From positions 1 through 5,827 of the forward strand of contig CALCDS010000084.1 in assembly GCA_937900065.1 (NCBI GenBank): a DNA stretch of 5,827 bases. The letters run 5' to 3'. This DNA comes from an uncultured Clostridiaceae bacterium. Lineage in GTDB: Bacteria; Bacillota; Clostridia; Clostridiales; Oxobacteraceae. The notes beneath the pieces were generated by a model. It made no database searches, was not told the DNA's origin, and worked only from the letters and a program-made list of their open reading frames with translations. Made by a program: the position numbers and the translations under genes. Numbering within the stretch: the first letter of the stretch is position 1; every line of letters starts with the position of its first letter. This document shows positions 5,806 to 5,827 of this stretch, piece by piece.

Positions 5806-5827
5806 TTATATATTTCAGACATATTTT

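Overview
The window looks like a stretch of chromosome from a low- to mid-GC Firmicute, most likely a member of the class Clostridia. Evidence for this is the AT-rich sequence with frequent ATA and AGA/AGG codons, strong AGGAGG-type ribosome binding sites, use of a TTG start codon, the valS-folC gene order known from Firmicutes such as Bacillus subtilis, and a DUF4364-type winged-helix protein, a family I know mainly from Clostridia. Genus and species cannot be read from this sequence.

Layout: (1) Positions 1-2658 hold a complete valyl-tRNA synthetase gene (valS) with its ribosome binding site at the left edge; whatever controls it lies outside the window. (2) Positions 2659-2736 hold a strong intrinsic terminator and two small inverted repeats. 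(3) Positions 2737-4044 hold folC (folylpolyglutamate / dihydrofolate synthase), starting at TTG. It contains a perfect 12-bp inverted repeat. (4) Positions 4140-5087 hold a 315-residue cytoplasmic protein made of seven YVTN-type beta-propeller repeats. (5) Positions 5080-5601, minus strand, hold a DUF4364-type winged-helix regulator that converges on the propeller gene and overlaps its end by 8 bp. (6) Positions 5602-5827 are non-coding and very AT-rich. They hold candidate promoters for the DUF4364 gene, a possible leader hairpin and a 7-bp-arm palindrome at the right edge.

How the genes fit together: valS and folC are housekeeping genes of translation and one-carbon metabolism. The terminator between them suggests that folC receives only read-through from valS or has a promoter I cannot identify. 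The propeller and DUF4364 genes are the less understood part. Their tail-to-tail overlap means that transcription of each must run into the other unless it stops inside a coding region. I see no mobile element, CRISPR array, tRNA, rRNA or defence system. Most of the window is ordinary; the points of interest are structural (inverted repeats, the convergent overlap, the circularly permuted propeller repeat) and do not amount to a clear new system.
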